Assembly: GCA_905234645.1 (NCBI GenBank)
Contig: CAJOIS010000025.1
Location: forward strand, 1 to 35,937
Length of the DNA: 35,937 nucleotides
Direction of reading: 5' to 3'
Origin: an uncultured Bacteroidales bacterium
GTDB taxonomy: Bacteria; Bacteroidota; Bacteroidia; Bacteroidales; F082
Shown here: positions 33,941 to 35,937 of the stretch, in pieces
Numbering within the stretch: position 1 is the first letter of the stretch
Layout of the letters: each line of letters begins with the position of its first letter
Made by a program: the position numbers and the translations under genes
Notes under the pieces: generated by a model
The model's database searches: none
Told to the model about the DNA's origin: nothing
The model's input: the letters and a program-made list of their open reading frames with translations, nothing else

Positions 33941-33964
33941 AAAAAAGGCCGTCCGAAGACGGCC
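33941..33964 (-). terminator. Intrinsic terminator of rplY
   Basis: In the minus direction GGCCGTC-TTCG-GACGGCC (33964-33947) is followed by six T (33946-33941): a 7-bp GC-rich stem with a TTCG tetraloop. Confidence 0.93.
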
Positions 33965-33986
33965 TTGTCGTATGATCGAATAAAGA

Positions 33987-34565
33987 TTACTCTGCGGCCT
34001 CTTCTTCGGCGACGGCAGCGCCACGAGCGGCGTTGACGGCAAAGATGACGGTGTAGCCAGGAGTGATAGGCGTGACATTCTCGATGGCGAGGTCCTTCAC
34101 CTTGATGGCTTCGTTGATGTTCACATTGCTGATGTCGACCTTCACGTAGTCGGGCAGGTCCTTAATCAGACCAGTAACCTTCACCTTCTTGATACCCATC
34201 TTGGGTTTGCCACCACGCATGGTACCGACGGCTGAGCCTTCGAGGGCGATGGGCAGGGTGACCGTGACAGGTTTGTCTTCCTTCACGATGAGGAAGTCGG
34301 CGTGCAACACCTTGTCGGTCACAGGGTGATACTGGATGTCTTGCAGGATGGTCTTGTAGGTCTTGCCGTTGACATCGAAGTCGATGATGTAAGTCTCAGG
34401 GGTAAAGAGGATCTTGGTGAAGTTCTTGTCGGCAGTGGCGAAGTGGATTTGCTCCTCACCAGCACCGTACATGACACAAGGAACCATTTCGGCTTGACGC
34501 AAAGCCTTAGTATCCTTTTTCCCTACGTTCTCGCGAAGAGAACCGCTCAATGATACAGTTTTCAT
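33987..34565 (-). CDS. rplY: 50S ribosomal protein L25 / general stress protein Ctc
   Basis: 192 aa, the long CTC/TL5 form with two domains: an N-terminal 5S rRNA-binding L25 domain (about 1-93; REN.GKKDTKALRQAEMVPCVMYG) and a C-terminal beta domain (about 95-180) with an acidic alanine-rich tail (AAVAEEEAAE). It binds 5S rRNA in the large subunit. prs ends 76 nt upstream on the same strand; no TAnnTTTG box was found in that gap, so the two may be cotranscribed. Confidence 0.95.
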   Translation of the reverse strand: MKTVSLSGSLRENVGKKDTKALRQAEMVPCVMYGAGEEQIHFATADKNFTKILFTPETYIIDFDVNGKTYKTILQDIQYHPVTDKVLHADFLIVKEDKPVTVTLPIALEGSAVGTMRGGKPKMGIKKVKVTGLIKDLPDYVKVDISNVNINEAIKVKDLAIENVTPITPGYTVIFAVNAARGAAVAEEEAAE

Positions 34566-34613
34566 TGTGTTTAAATGTTTGGTTGTTAATGATTAATTTG
34601 TTGTTATTATGTT

Positions 34614-34635
34614 GGGTGGACACACAGGTCCGCCC
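34614..34635. repeat. Palindromic repeat between prs and rplY
   Basis: GGGTGGAC-acacag-GTCCGCCC, an 8-bp stem with one G-T mismatch pair. It may act as a weak attenuator between the two genes, but no T-run follows on the minus strand. Confidence 0.55.
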
Positions 34636-34641
34636 CTACAT

Positions 34642-35577
34642 TCATTTGAATAATGAACTAATGGATTCGTATGATTCTACGCGGTGGATAACATCGGCAA
34701 ACAAAGGTGCCGTGCTGACCACACGGATTTTCTTGGAGGCGTTAGCAGGCAGCGGGATGGTGTCGGTGACCACCACTTCGCTGAACACCGAGTTGTCGAG
34801 GCGTTCCATGGCGGGACCGCTGCACACGGCATGGGTGGCGAAGGCGCGGACGCTCTTGGCGCCGTTGTCCATCATCACCTGACCAGCTTTCACGATGGTG
34901 CCAGCAGTGTCGATGATGTCGTCGAGGATGATGACGTTCTTGTCTTTCACATCGCCGATGAGTGTCATGCTCTCCACCACGTTGGCACGTGCACGTTGCT
35001 TGTGGCACACAGCCAGGTCGCAACCCAAACGCTTGGCGTAGGCCGAGGCACGCTTGGAGGCTCCCAGGTCAGGAGCGGCAATCAGCAGGTTGTCGATATT
35101 CATCTTCTGGATGTGGTCGATGAAGATGGTTGAGGCATACAAGGCATCCATCGGGATATCGAAGAAGCCTTGGATCTGGTCGGCGTGAAGGTCCATCGTG
35201 ATGATGCGGTCCACATGGGCGGCGGTCAACATGTTGGCCACCAACTTGGAGCCGATGCTCACACGGGGTTGGTCCTTACGGTCCTGACGGGCCCAGCCAA
35301 AATAAGGGATCACAGCGATGACCTTATGGGCCGAGGCACGCTTGGCGGCGTCGATCATGAGCAGAAGCTCCATCAGGTTGTCGGTAGAAGGCATGGTGGA
35401 CTGCACGATGAACACGTGATGGCCACGGATGCTCTCTTCGAATGAAGGTTGGAACTCGCCATCGGAGAAGACGACGACCTGTGACTTACCCAGTTGAGTA
35501 CCATAGGCTTCGGCAATCTTGGTGCCTAATTCCTTGGTGGCTCTACCGGCAAAAATAGATACGTATCTGCCTGACAT
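34642..35577 (-). CDS. prs: Ribose-phosphate pyrophosphokinase
   Basis: 311 aa, normal length. It makes PRPP from ribose 5-phosphate and ATP for purine, pyrimidine, His and Trp synthesis. Motifs: FSDGEFQPSFEESIRG near the start, YFGWARQDRKDQPR (ATP site), DLHADQIQGFF, the flexible-loop KRASAYAKR stretch and the PRPP-binding loop VIILDDIIDTAGT. Promoter box at 35607-35600. Confidence 0.97.
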   Translation of the reverse strand: MSGRYVSIFAGRATKELGTKIAEAYGTQLGKSQVVVFSDGEFQPSFEESIRGHHVFIVQSTMPSTDNLMELLLMIDAAKRASAHKVIAVIPYFGWARQDRKDQPRVSIGSKLVANMLTAAHVDRIITMDLHADQIQGFFDIPMDALYASTIFIDHIQKMNIDNLLIAAPDLGASKRASAYAKRLGCDLAVCHKQRARANVVESMTLIGDVKDKNVIILDDIIDTAGTIVKAGQVMMDNGAKSVRAFATHAVCSGPAMERLDNSVFSEVVVTDTIPLPANASKKIRVVSTAPLFADVIHRVESYESISSLFK

Positions 35578-35599
35578 TTTTGTGAGAAATTTGAGGCTG

Positions 35600-35630
35600 C
35601 AAAAGTAGGCATTTTATCAAAGCGAACCAA
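35600..35630 (-). promoter_or_regulatory. Promoter of prs
   Basis: On the minus strand TTG (35630-35628), 20 nt, then TACTTTTG (35607-35600) followed by CA, 22 nt before the ATG at 35577. Confidence 0.65.
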
Positions 35631-35658
35631 CCAAAAACAGATTTTTTTCGATTAATGA

Positions 35659-35688
35659 TTGCCATGAATGAAAAAAACCGTATTTTTG
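35659..35688 (+). promoter_or_regulatory. Promoter of tRNA-Leu
   Basis: TTG (35659-35661), 19 nt, then TATTTTTG (35681-35688) followed by CA, 49 nt before the mature tRNA. Confidence 0.75.
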
Positions 35689-35715
35689 CAGCCGCGTTTG
35701 ACGCGATAAACCATA

Positions 35716-35738
35716 CATGGTGAGCTTGTCGAACCATG
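35716..35738. repeat. Palindrome CATGGT-N11-ACCATG in the tRNA leader
   Basis: CATGGT (35716-35721) and ACCATG (35733-35738) flank GAGCTTGTCGA. It overlaps the first base of the tRNA and so lies in the 5' leader removed by RNase P. Confidence 0.6.
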
Positions 35739-35824
35739 CCGAAGTGGCGGAATCGGTAGACGCGTCGGTCTCAAAAACCGATGAGGTAACACTCGTGCCG
35801 GTTCGATCCCGGCCTTCGGTACCA
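35738..35824 (+). tRNA. tRNA-Leu, anticodon CAA
   Basis: 87 nt with CCA encoded. The acceptor stem GCCGAAG pairs with CTTCGGT (G-T at the first pair). The anticodon stem TCGGT/ACCGA encloses the loop CTCAAAA, so the anticodon is CAA, reading UUG. There is a long variable arm, as expected for class II Leu tRNAs, and a T-loop GTTCGATCC. Confidence 0.95.
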
Positions 35825-35850
35825 AGAAAAAAGAGCAGCTCTGACATGAA

Positions 35851-35887
35851 CCCCGAAAGTTGGACAAAAAACTTTCGGGGTTTTATT
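35851..35887 (+). terminator. Hairpin with T-rich tail behind tRNA-Leu
   Basis: An 11-bp stem (35851-35861 with 35870-35880) followed by TTTTATT. It could terminate the tRNA transcript or insulate the transposase from outside transcription; it may belong to the insertion sequence end. Confidence 0.65.
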
Positions 35888-35937
35888 ATGTCACAAAAGA
35901 GGAACAAACACACATTCGAAGATCGACTGAAGTACAT
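35888..35937 (+). CDS. Start of a transposase orfA-like gene (partial)
   Basis: ATG at 35888, then MSQKRNKHTFEDRLKY up to the window edge (16 codons). The opening, a few basic residues and then a helix such as HTFEDRLKY, resembles the HTH domain at the start of IS3-family OrfA proteins. Too short for a firm family call. Confidence 0.5.
   Translation, partial: MSQKRNKHTFEDRLKY

Larger units (their letters stand above)
35841..35937 (+). mobile_element. Left end of an insertion sequence, probably IS3 family (cut by the window edge)
   Basis: About 17 nt after the tRNA comes TGACATGAACCCCGAAAG, then a hairpin CCCCGAAAGTT (35851-35861) / AACTTTCGGGG (35870-35880) and a short reading frame of the IS3 orfA kind. 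The layout fits a terminal inverted repeat near TTGGACA. Left end and family are inferred; the right end is outside the window. Confidence 0.5.

Noticed and set aside
35617..35937. Minus-strand frame of 106 codons at the right end
   Set aside because: It runs antisense across tRNA-Leu, the hairpin and the transposase start.

Overview
The window looks like a chromosomal piece of a Bacteroidota bacterium, most likely of the order Bacteroidales. The evidence is two proteins with type IX secretion (T9SS) C-terminal sorting domains, an S46 dipeptidyl-peptidase, a giant gingipain/hemagglutinin-like adhesin, no clear Shine-Dalgarno sequences, and at least nine matches to the Bacteroidota -7 promoter box TAnnTTTG, most of them extended to TAnnTTTGCA. 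Layout, left to right: (1) 1-8604, minus: the first 2868 codons of a giant secreted adhesin that runs off the left edge. (2) 8886-10781, minus: a U32-family protein whose reading frame has absorbed several palindromic repeats. (3) 10867-23254, plus: a large cell-surface polysaccharide O-acetylation cluster with two MBOAT acyltransferases (AlgI/DltB type) and six membrane-anchored, AlgX/AlgJ-like SGNH proteins. The last two AlgX-like genes are out of frame. One has a plain frameshift; the other is broken exactly at a (CATA)7 tetranucleotide tract, which makes it a strong candidate for a phase-variable gene. (4) 23260-23759: a small GIY-YIG nuclease gene sandwiched between two REP-like repeat pairs. 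(5) 29416-23793, minus: a convergent operon of two CotH-kinase/T9SS proteins and a membrane-anchored GH16-like protein. (6) 29575-35577: housekeeping genes: a DPP7-like peptidase, an RlmL-like rRNA methyltransferase, pth, rplY and prs. (7) 35738-end, plus: tRNA-Leu(CAA), followed at once by the left end of an insertion sequence, probably IS3-like. How the parts may work together (inference): the MBOAT proteins would pass acyl groups across the inner membrane and the AlgX-like proteins would place them on a periplasmic or exported polysaccharide. The convergent operon may belong to the same process, because its GH16-like protein carries a helical module that also occurs, in one or two copies, in five of the six AlgX-like proteins. 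Several paralogous acceptor-side proteins, one of them switchable by repeat slippage, would give a population variable surface acetylation. The window is also unusually rich in short palindromic repeats of at least six kinds. Several lie inside coding sequences without breaking the frame, and one appears to have become the C-terminus of an AlgX-like protein.
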